Part shown: positions 16,673 to 24,649 of the stretch, in pieces
How positions within the stretch are numbered: the stretch's first letter is position 1
How the letters are laid out: every line of letters begins with the position of its first letter
From: an uncultured Clostridia bacterium
Lineage (GTDB): Bacteria; Bacillota; Clostridia; TANB77; CAG-508
Length of the DNA stretch: 44,944 nucleotides
Direction: 5' to 3'
NCBI GenBank assembly: GCA_934182465.1
Contig: CAKPRG010000010.1
Location: forward strand, 1 to 44,944
Position numbers and translations under genes: made by a program
Notes under the pieces: model-generated
Told to the model about the DNA's origin: nothing
The model's database searches: none
What the model saw: the letters and a program-made list of their open reading frames with translations, nothing else

Positions 16673-16866
16673 GATTTAAAGTAAGCAAGATAAAATAGTG
16701 TGATTAAGATAGATTATTGAACTAAATTGGAAGAATGATGTTTCTTGAAATTCTATTCAATAAATAAATTTTAATAGCACTAATACGGAAAAACGAAAAG
16801 TTTTTCAGAGTACCGTTCTGTATAATGTACAGAAAGTTAAATAGAAAATTTAAGGAGGGAAGAATA
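16673..16866 (+). promoter_or_regulatory. rpsL-rpsG intercistronic region with nested hairpin
   Basis: This 194-base gap holds ACGG...CCGT (16785-16788/16813-16816) enclosing GAAAAAC/GTTTTTC (16788-16794/16800-16806), then CTGTATAATGTACAG, a small palindrome containing a -10-like TATAAT. In E. coli, S7 represses its operon by binding the S12-S7 gap; a similar role here is inference. Confidence 0.35.
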
Positions 16867-17337
16867 GTGCCAAGAAGAGGATTTATAGCAAAAAGAGATG
16901 TTTTACCAGATCCATTATACAATAGCAAAGTTGTAACAAAATTAATCAACAATGTTATGTTAGATGGTAAAAAATCAGTTGCTCAAGGAATCGTTTATGG
17001 AGCTTTCGATATAATCAAAGAAAAAGAACAAAAAGATCCATTAGAAGTATTTGAAGCAGCTTTAGAAAATGTTATGCCAGTACTTGAAGTAAAAGCAAGA
17101 AGAGTAGGTGGTGCAACATACCAAGTACCATTAGAAATTAAACCAGAAAGAAGACAAACATTAGGATTAAGATGGTTAGTTTCTTATGCTAGAAAAAGAC
17201 ATGAAAAAACAATGTCTGAAAAATTAGCTGGTGAAATATTAGATGCAATCGCTGGAAACGGTGGAGCATTTAAGAAGAAAGAAGACGTACATAAAATGGC
17301 TGAAGCTAACAAAGCTTTTGCACATTACAAATGGTAA
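16867..17337 (+). CDS. rpsG: 30S ribosomal protein S7
   Basis: S7 nucleates assembly of the 30S head and contacts the E site. PRRGFIAKRDVLPDPLYNS at the N-terminus and LRWLVSYARKRHEKTM are typical. The start is GTG 16867: it gives the standard N-terminus, and AAGGAGGG lies just upstream. An in-frame ATG at 16825 would add 14 unconserved residues that include the SD itself. 156 residues matches the family. Confidence 0.97.
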   Translation: MPRRGFIAKRDVLPDPLYNSKVVTKLINNVMLDGKKSVAQGIVYGAFDIIKEKEQKDPLEVFEAALENVMPVLEVKARRVGGATYQVPLEIKPERRQTLGLRWLVSYARKRHEKTMSEKLAGEILDAIAGNGGAFKKKEDVHKMAEANKAFAHYKW

Positions 17338-17451
17338 ATCGAAAAGTTTTAATAAAAAGAACTTAAATATAGATTTAAGGCTTGTAGCTTAAAAATCTAA
17401 ATTATATAAACAAAAGAGATGTACAAAAATAATGAGAGGAGGAAAATTTAA

Positions 17452-19536
17452 ATGGCAGGAAGAGAATACCCACTAGAAAGAACAAGAAACATAGGAATTA
17501 TGGCTCACATTGATGCTGGTAAAACAACAACAACTGAGAGAATTCTTTTCTATACAGGTAAAACACACAAAATTGGTGAAGTTCACGAAGGTGCTGCAAC
17601 AATGGACTGGATGGCTCAAGAACAAGAAAGAGGTATTACAATTACATCAGCTTGTACAACTTGCTTCTGGAAAAACAATAGAATAAATATTATTGATACC
17701 CCAGGACACGTTGACTTTACAGTTGAGGTTCAAAGATCTTTAAAAGTTCTAGATGGAGCAGTTACAGTATTAGCTGCAAAAGGTGGAGTTCAACCACAAA
17801 CAGAAACAGTTTGGAGACAAGCTGACAAATATAGTGTTCCAAGAATGGTATATGTAAATAAAATGGATATTACAGGTGCAAACTTTATGCTTTGCGTTGA
17901 TCAATTGAAAAATAGATTAAAAGCAAATGCTGTACCAATCCAATTACCAATCGGAGCAGAAGATCAATTCAAAGGAATCGTTGACTTAATCACAATGAGA
18001 GCTTTCATTCATAAAGACGATTTAGGAAAAGAAATTGAAGAAACAGATATACCTGCAGATATGCAAGAACAAGCAAAAGAATTCCGTGAGAAAATGGTAG
18101 AGGCTGTTGCTGAACAAGACGAAGAATTAATGATGAAATATCTTGAAGGTGAAGAATTAACAGTAGAAGAAATCAAAAAAGGTTTAAGAACTGGAACAAT
18201 AGCAAACAAAATCGTTCCTGTAACATGTGGTTCTTCATACAAAAATAAAGGTGTTCAAGAATTATTAAATGCAATCGTTGATTATATGCCATCACCATTA
18301 GATATACCACATATCAAAGGTGAAACATTAGATGGAGAAGAAACAGAAGCTAAAACATCTGATTCAGAACCATTTGCTGCATTAGCATTTAAAATTGCAA
18401 CAGATCCATTTGTTGGAAAATTATGCTTCTTCAGAGTATACTCTGGAACATTAGCTTCTGGATCTACAGTTTTAAATTCAAGCAAAGATAAAAAAGAAAG
18501 AGTTGGAAGAATTCTTCAAATGCATGCAAATCACAGAGAAGATATTGAAAAAGTATATGCTGGTGATATTGCAGCTGCAGTAGGATTAAAAGATGTTACA
18601 ACTGGAAATACTTTATGTGATCCAGAACATCCAATAATCCTTGAATCAATGGAATTCCCAGAACCAGTTATTGATATTGCTATCGAACCAAAAGATAAAG
18701 CAAATCAAGAAAAAATGGGAATTGGATTATCAAAATTAGCAGAAGAAGATCCTACTTTCAAAACATATACAAACCATGAAACAGGACAAACAATTATCGC
18801 TGGTATGGGTGAATTACACTTAGATATCATCGTTGATCGTTTAAAAAGAGAATTCAAGGTTGAATGTAATGTTGGTAAACCACAAGTTGCTTACAAAGAA
18901 ACAATCCGTAAACCAGTTAGAGTTGAAGGTAAATTCATTCGTCAATCAGGTGGTCGTGGACAATATGGTCACTGCTGGTTAGAAATGGAACCATTAGAAG
19001 CTGGAAAAGGAATTCAATTTGAAAGCAAAATCGTTGGTGGTGCTATTCCAAAAGAATACATTAAACCAATCGAAGATGGAATTAGAGAAGCTGCTGAAAG
19101 CGGTATCTTAGCTGGTTACCCAGTAATCGATTTCAAAGCTACTTTAGTTGATGGTTCTTACCATGATGTTGACTCTTCAGAAATGGCCTTCAAAATTGCC
19201 GGTTCTATGGCATTTAAAGAAGGATGTAAACAAGGTCAATCAGTTATATTAGAACCTATCATGAAAGTTGAAATTACAGTTCCAGAAGAATACATGGGAG
19301 ATGTAATTGGAGATGTAAACTCTCGTCGTGGTAGAATGGACGGAATGGATGGAAATGATGGAATGCAAGAAATCCATGCACATATTCCACTTTCAGAAAT
19401 GTTTGGATATGCAACAGACTTACGTTCAAAAACACAAGGTAGAGGAACATACTCAATGGAACCTTCACACTATGAAGAAGTTCCTAAGTCAGTTCTTGAA
19501 GCTATTGTTTCTACAAGAGCTAAAAAAGAAGACTAA
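17452..19536 (+). CDS. fusA: Elongation factor G
   Basis: This translocation GTPase acts on the ribosome. G1 is AHIDAGKTTTTERI (about residues 18-31), G3 is DTPGH at 82-86 and G4 is NKMD at 136-139; domains II-V continue to the end, with RGRMDGMDG and the alpha/beta IV-V motifs intact. 694 residues is full length. GAGGAGG precedes ATG 17452. The 114-base gap after rpsG has a bulged hairpin (TAGATTTAAG...CTTAAAAATCTA) but no gene. Confidence 0.98.
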   Translation: MAGREYPLERTRNIGIMAHIDAGKTTTTERILFYTGKTHKIGEVHEGAATMDWMAQEQERGITITSACTTCFWKNNRINIIDTPGHVDFTVEVQRSLKVLDGAVTVLAAKGGVQPQTETVWRQADKYSVPRMVYVNKMDITGANFMLCVDQLKNRLKANAVPIQLPIGAEDQFKGIVDLITMRAFIHKDDLGKEIEETDIPADMQEQAKEFREKMVEAVAEQDEELMMKYLEGEELTVEEIKKGLRTGTIANKIVPVTCGSSYKNKGVQELLNAIVDYMPSPLDIPHIKGETLDGEETEAKTSDSEPFAALAFKIATDPFVGKLCFFRVYSGTLASGSTVLNSSKDKKERVGRILQMHANHREDIEKVYAGDIAAAVGLKDVTTGNTLCDPEHPIILESMEFPEPVIDIAIEPKDKANQEKMGIGLSKLAEEDPTFKTYTNHETGQTIIAGMGELHLDIIVDRLKREFKVECNVGKPQVAYKETIRKPVRVEGKFIRQSGGRGQYGHCWLEMEPLEAGKGIQFESKIVGGAIPKEYIKPIEDGIREAAESGILAGYPVIDFKATLVDGSYHDVDSSEMAFKIAGSMAFKEGCKQGQSVILEPIMKVEITVPEEYMGDVIGDVNSRRGRMDGMDGNDGMQEIHAHIPLSEMFGYATDLRSKTQGRGTYSMEPSHYEEVPKSVLEAIVSTRAKKED

Positions 19537-19554
19537 TTAAAATTTAATGTAAAA

Positions 19555-19593
19555 TACTTGCATTTTTGCTTAATATAGTATAAAATGCAAGTA
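19555..19593 (+). promoter_or_regulatory. tuf promoter embedded in a perfect 12-bp inverted repeat
   Basis: TACTTGCATTTT (19555-19566) is the exact inverse of AAAATGCAAGTA (19582-19593). The arms contain a -35 (TTGCAT, 19558-19563) and -10 (TAAAAT, 19581-19586) 17 bases apart. No T run follows, so it is probably not a terminator; it may be an operator or an mRNA processing hairpin between fusA and tuf. Confidence 0.5.
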
Positions 19594-19687
19594 CTATAAA
19601 AAAAGGTATTAACTTTTTATATTTATAAAAAAAGCTGAGATTATTTAACAATAATCAAAATGCTAATTTAAAAGGAGGAAATAAAAA

Positions 19688-20890
19688 ATGGCTAAAGCTA
19701 AATTCGAAAGAACAAAACCACACGTTAACATTGGTACAATCGGACACGTTGACCATGGTAAAACAACAACAACAGCAGCTATTACAAAATATTTATCTTT
19801 ATTAGGTAAAGCTCAATATGAAGCATACGATCAAATCGATGGTGCTCCAGAAGAAAAAGCAAGAGGAATCACAATCAACACAGCTCACGTAGAATATGAA
19901 ACAGAAAACAGACATTATGCTCACGTTGACTGCCCAGGACATGCTGATTATGTTAAAAACATGATTACTGGTGCTGCTCAAATGGACGGTGCAATATTAG
20001 TTGTATCTGCAGCTGATGGACCAATGCCTCAAACAAGAGAGCATATCTTACTTGCAAGACAAGTAGGTGTTAAATATATCGTTGTTTACTTAAATAAATG
20101 CGATATGGTTGATGATCCAGAATTATTAGAATTAGTTGAAATGGAAGTTAGAGATTTATTATCTAAATATGATTTCCCTGGAGACGAAATTCCAATTATT
20201 AAAGGATCTTCATTAAAAGTATTAGAGTCTACATCAACAGATCCTAATGCTCCAGAATATCAATGCATGAAAGAATTAATGGAAGCAGTTGATTCTTATA
20301 TCCCAACACCAGAAAGACCTACAGACCAACCATTCTTAATGCCAATTGAAGACGTATTCACAATCACAGGTCGTGGTACAGTTGCAACTGGTAGAGTTGA
20401 AAGAGGTGTTGTAAAACTTTCTGATGAAGTTGAAATCGTTGGTATCAAACCAGAAAAAATGAAAACTGTTGTTACAGGTGTTGAAATGTTCAGAAAATTG
20501 TTAGATCAAGCTGAAGCTGGAGATAACATTGGTGTTCTTTTAAGAGGTGTTCAAAGAACAGATATCGAAAGAGGACAAGTTATTGCTAAACCAGGAACAA
20601 TTCACCCACACACAAAATTCACATCACAAGTATACGTTCTAACTAAAGAAGAAGGTGGAAGACATACTCCATTCTTTAATGGATATAGACCACAATTCTA
20701 CTTCAGAACAACAGACGTTACAGGTGTTATCGATTTACCAGCTGGTGTTGAAATGGTTATGCCAGGTGATAACGTTTCAATGACAATCGAATTAATTACA
20801 CCAATCGCTATTGAAAAAGGACTAAGATTTGCTATCCGTGAAGGTGGTAGAACAGTTGGTTCTGGTGTAGTTGCTGATATTATTGAATAA
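19688..20890 (+). CDS. tuf: Elongation factor Tu
   Basis: EF-Tu delivers aminoacyl-tRNA to the ribosome. GHVDHGKT (residues 19-26), DCPGH and NKCD form the GTP site; domains II and III follow, with GRGTVATGRVERG and the C-terminal IREGGRTVGSGVV. 400 residues is normal. AAGGAGG precedes ATG 19688. It closes the str operon before a strong terminator and has a probable promoter of its own inside the upstream inverted repeat. Codon use is more C-rich than the window average, as expected for a very highly expressed gene. Confidence 0.98.
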   Translation: MAKAKFERTKPHVNIGTIGHVDHGKTTTTAAITKYLSLLGKAQYEAYDQIDGAPEEKARGITINTAHVEYETENRHYAHVDCPGHADYVKNMITGAAQMDGAILVVSAADGPMPQTREHILLARQVGVKYIVVYLNKCDMVDDPELLELVEMEVRDLLSKYDFPGDEIPIIKGSSLKVLESTSTDPNAPEYQCMKELMEAVDSYIPTPERPTDQPFLMPIEDVFTITGRGTVATGRVERGVVKLSDEVEIVGIKPEKMKTVVTGVEMFRKLLDQAEAGDNIGVLLRGVQRTDIERGQVIAKPGTIHPHTKFTSQVYVLTKEEGGRHTPFFNGYRPQFYFRTTDVTGVIDLPAGVEMVMPGDNVSMTIELITPIAIEKGLRFAIREGGRTVGSGVVADIIE

Positions 20891-20923
20891 TATTAAACTA
20901 TATAAATAGTAAAATATAAAATA

Positions 20924-20956
20924 AAAGACTTTTGAGTTTTCTCGAAAGTCTTTTTG
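20924..20956 (+). terminator. Rho-independent terminator of the str operon
   Basis: AAAGACTTT...AAAGTCTTT with inner GAG/CTC pairs gives a 13-bp stem (one U-G pair) around a TTTT loop, followed by Ts. Confidence 0.92.
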
Positions 20957-20962
20957 CATTAT

Positions 20963-21070
20963 ATTACATAAAAAGCGTCAAGTGAAAAGTTAAATGCAAT
21001 TCTGTAAATTACATAAAAAGCTGCATTAAACAATTATGGTATTTACTTTTATTTTTATAAATGGTATTAT
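20963..21070 (+). promoter_or_regulatory. 14-base direct repeats and promoter before the first HTH gene
   Basis: ATTACATAAAAAGC occurs at 20963-20976 and again at 21008-21021. A promoter-like TTTACT (21042-21047), 17 bases, TATTAT (21065-21070) follows. The repeats could be an operator for autoregulation by the HTH protein, which is inference. Confidence 0.35.
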
Positions 21071-21128
21071 TGAATTAGTTATAAAATTAGTAAATATTTT
21101 AATATATTTTGGGAGTTTTATAGTAAAT

Positions 21129-21710
21129 ATGGAAAAAAAGAAAACTTTAGGTCAAATTATAAAAGAAGGTAGAATTGCAAAAAAATGGACTTTTGATGAA
21201 TTCTATTGGGAATACTGTCATGGTAATATTCCAAAAAGAAAAGTAAAAGGTTGGGAAAAAGATACATATTATCCAGATTTAGATGAAATATACAAAATTG
21301 CAGCTTTATTAAATCTAAATCCTAATGAAATGCTAGAGGCAAGAGATACCAAGCAAAAAAGTACAGTAAGAGAAGTTAATCCATCTGCTAGAAGAATGGG
21401 AGAAAGAATATTTAAATTAACTAAGCCAACAATAAGATTTATTTTGAATTTAATACCTATTATTGCAGCTATTATGTTAGCTGTTTCTTATAAATTGCTT
21501 GATGCAGGTTGGAATAAAAAACCTGAATTACCAAAAGGAATGATAGAATACTATGTTGGGGAAAGAAATACAGATACCACTACTAATGTTAATACTAATA
21601 CTAATATCAATGATAGTACAGAAAATAGCAATTTAACTGTTAATAGCGAAAAAGATAATGAGAATAGTGATAAAAATAATGACGAGAATATTAATGAAAT
21701 TAATCAATAA
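21129..21710 (+). CDS. Membrane-tethered XRE-type HTH protein
   Basis: The N-terminal region (about residues 5-75) resembles an XRE/Cro-type helix-turn-helix, with the segment YPDLDEIYKIAALLNLNPNEML shared with the next gene. A hydrophobic helix (about 110-130) follows, then an outside tail rich in Asn/Thr/Asp. Cytoplasmic HTH plus one TM plus an external tail is the RodZ-like layout, though RodZ identity is not shown. ATG 21129 is chosen because upstream codons would add a spurious hydrophobic leader; the SD (GGGAG) is 13 bases away, a bit far. 194 residues. Confidence 0.75.
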   Translation: MEKKKTLGQIIKEGRIAKKWTFDEFYWEYCHGNIPKRKVKGWEKDTYYPDLDEIYKIAALLNLNPNEMLEARDTKQKSTVREVNPSARRMGERIFKLTKPTIRFILNLIPIIAAIMLAVSYKLLDAGWNKKPELPKGMIEYYVGERNTDTTTNVNTNTNINDSTENSNLTVNSEKDNENSDKNNDENINEINQ

Positions 21711-21804
21711 AATATAGAGAATATAGAAAAATAATATAAATTTATAAATTAATATATAATAGAATGTATTTTAAATATATCTTTTTGAAAGGAATAAAAT
21801 TTAT

Positions 21805-22248
21805 ATGACAAAGCAACAAAAAGAAGCAATGGAACAGTTAAATAATTTAAAAACATTTGGTATGCAAATAAGAGAAGGAAGAGATAAATGTGGATATTCC
21901 AAATCTAGATTAGCAGAAGAATTAACAGATAGAAGGCATACTGTTACAGAAAAAGACATTGCTAGATGGGAACGCGAAAGTAGATATCCTGATATAGATT
22001 TAATGTATAAAATCGCTGAAAAATTAAAATTAGATCCTAATGAAATGCTACATGCTAAGCAAGTAATGCAGGAAGCAGGTCTAAATTTAGTAGATATGAT
22101 TTCCATAAGAACTTTTTGTAAGCTTTTAGATGGTTCAATATGGTTTTTTTATTATGCAAGTAGAGTCTTTATTATTGGTGTTTTAGCACTTGCTGTTATA
22201 AGTTTAATGATTAACTATGTTCAACAAAGTACAGGTGGAATGATGTAA
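21805..22248 (+). CDS. Membrane-tethered XRE-type HTH protein, paralogue
   Basis: The 147-residue protein has an XRE-like HTH (about residues 12-80, ending YPDIDLMYKIAEKLKLDPNEMLHAKQ) and one C-terminal hydrophobic helix (about 115-138) with a very short external end. It shares the motif YPDxDxxYKIAxxLxLxPNEMLxA with the protein 95 bases upstream but lacks its Asn-rich tail, suggesting tandem duplication and divergence. GAAAGGA precedes ATG 21805. It is probably an inner-membrane DNA-binding regulator or a cytoskeletal adaptor; the target is unknown. Confidence 0.8.
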   Translation: MTKQQKEAMEQLNNLKTFGMQIREGRDKCGYSKSRLAEELTDRRHTVTEKDIARWERESRYPDIDLMYKIAEKLKLDPNEMLHAKQVMQEAGLNLVDMISIRTFCKLLDGSIWFFYYASRVFIIGVLALAVISLMINYVQQSTGGMM

Positions 22249-22377
22249 AATGCAAATTAATTGAATTAATTATAGAATTTGTAAAGTGATTTTGCATGAA
22301 TTTGCAGTATTTATCAATTAATACTTAAAGAATTCTATAATAAAAACTGAATTTACGGTCAAATTATTAAAAAAGTA

Positions 22378-22438
22378 TTGATTTTTTTTGATAAAGCAAA
22401 TAAAATAGTAATGTCCAATAGATATACCGAAAGACATT
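22378..22438 (+). promoter_or_regulatory. plsX promoter and leader hairpin
   Basis: TTGATT (22378-22383), 17 bases, TAAAAT (22401-22406). The short leader contains AATGTC (22411-22416) inverted as GACATT (22433-22438). No match to the Bacillus FapR palindrome is visible. Confidence 0.5.
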
Positions 22439-22458
22439 AATCTAGGAGGAGAAGAAAA

Positions 22459-23508
22459 GTGAAAATATTGCTAGATGCTATGGGCGGAGACAATGCACCA
22501 GATGCAGTAATAAAAGGAGCAGTTAAAGCTGCAAAAGAAGTAGAAGCAGAAATTATTTTAATAGGTGATGAAAAAATAATAAATAAAAAAGTAAAAGAAT
22601 TTTTTGATAAAGATAATATATCAGAAATTTCTAATAAAATTACAATAAAACATGCTTCAGAACAAATTGAAATGGAAGATATACCAACACAAGCTATAAA
22701 ACATAAAAAAGACTCTTCAATGGTTGTAGGATTTAATATGTTAAAAAGTGGTGAAGGTGATGTATTTATTTCAGCTGGAAATTCAGGTGCACTTTTAACA
22801 GGAGCAACACTTTTAGTTGGTAGAATAAAAGGAATTGATAGACCAGCAATAGCTCCAATGTTACCTGCTTACAAAAAAAGCTTTATGCTTATGGATGCAG
22901 GAGCAAATACAAATTGCAAACCAATAAATTTAGTTCAATTTGCTCAAATGTCTACAATATATTTAAAAAGTACATTTGGAATTGAAAATCCAAAAGTAGG
23001 ATTATTAAATATAGGAACAGAAGAAACAAAAGGTAATGATTTAGTTAAAGAAACATACAAAATTTTAACTGAACATAGCAAAGAATATGGAGTAAATTTT
23101 ATCGGAAATATTGAAGGTAGAGATGTTTTTTCAGGTGAAGTAGATTCAGTTATAACAGATGGATTCACAGGAAATGTATTTCTAAAAACAACAGAAGGCT
23201 TGGGAAAATTAGTAAAAAGAAATCTAACAGAAAGTTTAAAAAGAAATTTCCTAACAATGTTAGGTTCAATACCATGTTTGCCTGCAATAAAAAAATTTGC
23301 TAAAACAATGGATTACAAAGAATATGGTGGTGCATTATTCTTAGGAGTAAAAAAACCTGTTGTAAAAGCGCATGGAAGTAGTGATGAATATTTATTTTAT
23401 TTCACTATAAAACAAGCTGAAAACTTTGTAAAAAGTAAAGCAGTAGATAAAATGATTACTGAATTTGAAAAAAGTAAAAAAACACTTGACAATTTAGAAT
23501 CTATATAA
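22459..23508 (+). CDS. plsX: Phosphate acyltransferase PlsX
   Basis: PlsX converts acyl-ACP to acyl-phosphate, feeding PlsY in phospholipid synthesis at the membrane surface. The N-terminal LLDAMGGDNAPDAVIKG, SAGNSGALL and LMDAGANTNCKP are characteristic. 349 residues is typical. The start is GTG 22459 behind a strong AGGAGGAG. The next gene is acpP, its substrate carrier. The fab genes that may lie between or after them in other species are not here. Confidence 0.95.
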   Translation: MKILLDAMGGDNAPDAVIKGAVKAAKEVEAEIILIGDEKIINKKVKEFFDKDNISEISNKITIKHASEQIEMEDIPTQAIKHKKDSSMVVGFNMLKSGEGDVFISAGNSGALLTGATLLVGRIKGIDRPAIAPMLPAYKKSFMLMDAGANTNCKPINLVQFAQMSTIYLKSTFGIENPKVGLLNIGTEETKGNDLVKETYKILTEHSKEYGVNFIGNIEGRDVFSGEVDSVITDGFTGNVFLKTTEGLGKLVKRNLTESLKRNFLTMLGSIPCLPAIKKFAKTMDYKEYGGALFLGVKKPVVKAHGSSDEYLFYFTIKQAENFVKSKAVDKMITEFEKSKKTLDNLESI

Positions 23509-23555
23509 TAAAACTAGATTATAAATTTTATTACATTTAGAAAGGAGTTCTGAAT

Positions 23556-23798
23556 ATGAGCACAGAAGAAGTTTTCGAAAGAGTAAAAAAGATTATTGTT
23601 GAACAATTAGGAGCAACAGAAGCTTCAGTTACAATGGAAGCATCTTTTATTGATGACTTAGGAGCTGATTCATTAGATATAGTAGAATTAGTAATGGCTT
23701 TAGAAGAAGAATTTGATATAGAAATTCCAGATGCAGATGCAGAAAAAGTTGTAACTGTTGGAGATGTTGTAGATTATATCAAAGATAATGTTCAATAA
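23556..23798 (+). CDS. acpP: Acyl carrier protein
   Basis: This 80-residue acidic four-helix carrier is used in fatty acid synthesis. Ser39 in GADSLDIVEL is the 4'-phosphopantetheine site. AAAGGAG precedes ATG 23556, 47 bases after plsX, so the two are probably cotranscribed and end at the terminator just downstream. Confidence 0.97.
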   Translation: MSTEEVFERVKKIIVEQLGATEASVTMEASFIDDLGADSLDIVELVMALEEEFDIEIPDADAEKVVTVGDVVDYIKDNVQ

Positions 23799-23814
23799 AT
23801 AAATTAAAAATAGA

Positions 23815-23842
23815 AAAGTTCTCTTTTAAAGAGGACTTTTTT
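23815..23842 (+). terminator. Rho-independent terminator after acpP
   Basis: AAAGTTCTCT (23815-23824) pairs with AGAGGACTTT (23830-23839) with one G-U, followed by Ts that merge into the repeat beginning at 23841. Confidence 0.85.
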
Positions 23843-23879
23843 ATATAATAGGAAGTGCAAAGCACTTCCTATTATATAA
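23841..23879 (+). repeat. Interspersed hairpin repeat, copy 2 (hairpin only)
   Basis: This is a perfect palindrome: TTATATAATAGGAAGTGC, three-base AAA loop, GCACTTCCTATTATATAA. It matches the first hairpin of the copies at 1162 and 35018 but lacks the following mini-hairpin and ACACAAGTTTTT tail. Confidence 0.75.
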
Positions 23880-23891
23880 TTAATTAAACAC

Positions 23892-23920
23892 TTGCAAAAT
23901 TTGTAAAAAACATATACAAT
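23892..23920 (+). promoter_or_regulatory. rnc promoter
   Basis: TTGCAA (23892-23897), 17 bases, TACAAT (23915-23920), 28 bases before the rnc start. Confidence 0.6.
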
Positions 23921-23947
23921 ATACATATTAAAAATAGGAGATGAAAT

Positions 23948-24625
23948 ATGGACTTAGAAATTTTTGAAAAAAATATTGGTTATAAATTTAAAAATATAGA
24001 TTTATTAAAAAATGCATTAACACACACATCTTATGCGTATGAGCACAAAGTAAAAAGTAATGAAAGATTAGAATACTTAGGTGATAGCATATTAGAATTT
24101 ATTAGTAGTAAATATTTATTTTCAAACTATAGCAATTTATCAGAAGGAGAAATGACTAAAGTTAGAGCTTATACTGTATGCGAAGATAGTTTGTTTAAAA
24201 TTGCTGAAAAGAACAATTTTAGTGATTTCTTATTTTTAGGAAAAAGTGAACAAGCTGCTCACACTAAGAAAAAAGCAATGTTAGCTGATAGTGTAGAAGC
24301 AGTAATTGCAGCAATTTTTTTAGATGGTGGAATTGATGAAGCAGAAAAATTTATATTAGAAAATATAAAAGAACCAATAGAATATGCAAGTAAAAATGTT
24401 GGAGTAAAAGACTATAAAACAGTATTACAAGAAAGACTACAAAGACATGGAGAAGTTTTCATTAAATACGAAATAATAAAAGAGGAAGGACCAGATCACA
24501 ACAAAATATTTACAGCAGAAGTAGAATGTGATGGTAAAAAAATGGCAATAGGCAGTGGAAGAACTAAAAAAAGTGCAGAAATGGAAGCTGCTAAAAAAGC
24601 TCTAGAAATATTTGATAAAAAATAA
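23948..24625 (+). CDS. rnc: Ribonuclease III
   Basis: RNase III cleaves double-stranded RNA in rRNA maturation and antisense control. The signature is ERLEYLGDSILEFI (E42 and D46 bind metal; family usually has F for Y43), with the second acidic pair in ADSVEAVIAAIFLDGG. A C-terminal dsRNA-binding domain (about residues 155-223) ends in GSGRTKKSAEMEAAKKAL. 225 residues is normal. AGGAG precedes ATG 23948. smc/ftsY, which often follow rnc, are not here. Confidence 0.96.
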   Translation: MDLEIFEKNIGYKFKNIDLLKNALTHTSYAYEHKVKSNERLEYLGDSILEFISSKYLFSNYSNLSEGEMTKVRAYTVCEDSLFKIAEKNNFSDFLFLGKSEQAAHTKKKAMLADSVEAVIAAIFLDGGIDEAEKFILENIKEPIEYASKNVGVKDYKTVLQERLQRHGEVFIKYEIIKEEGPDHNKIFTAEVECDGKKMAIGSGRTKKSAEMEAAKKALEIFDKK

Positions 24626-24649
24626 TTTATAGTGATAGGAGGTGAATAA

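Noticed and set aside
16825..16866. ATG 16825 as the rpsG start
   Set aside because: It would place the SD inside the coding sequence and add residues foreign to S7; GTG 16867 gives the normal N-terminus.
22249..22458. FapR or FabT operator before plsX
   Set aside because: No convincing match to either palindrome; only a loose AT-rich inverted repeat.
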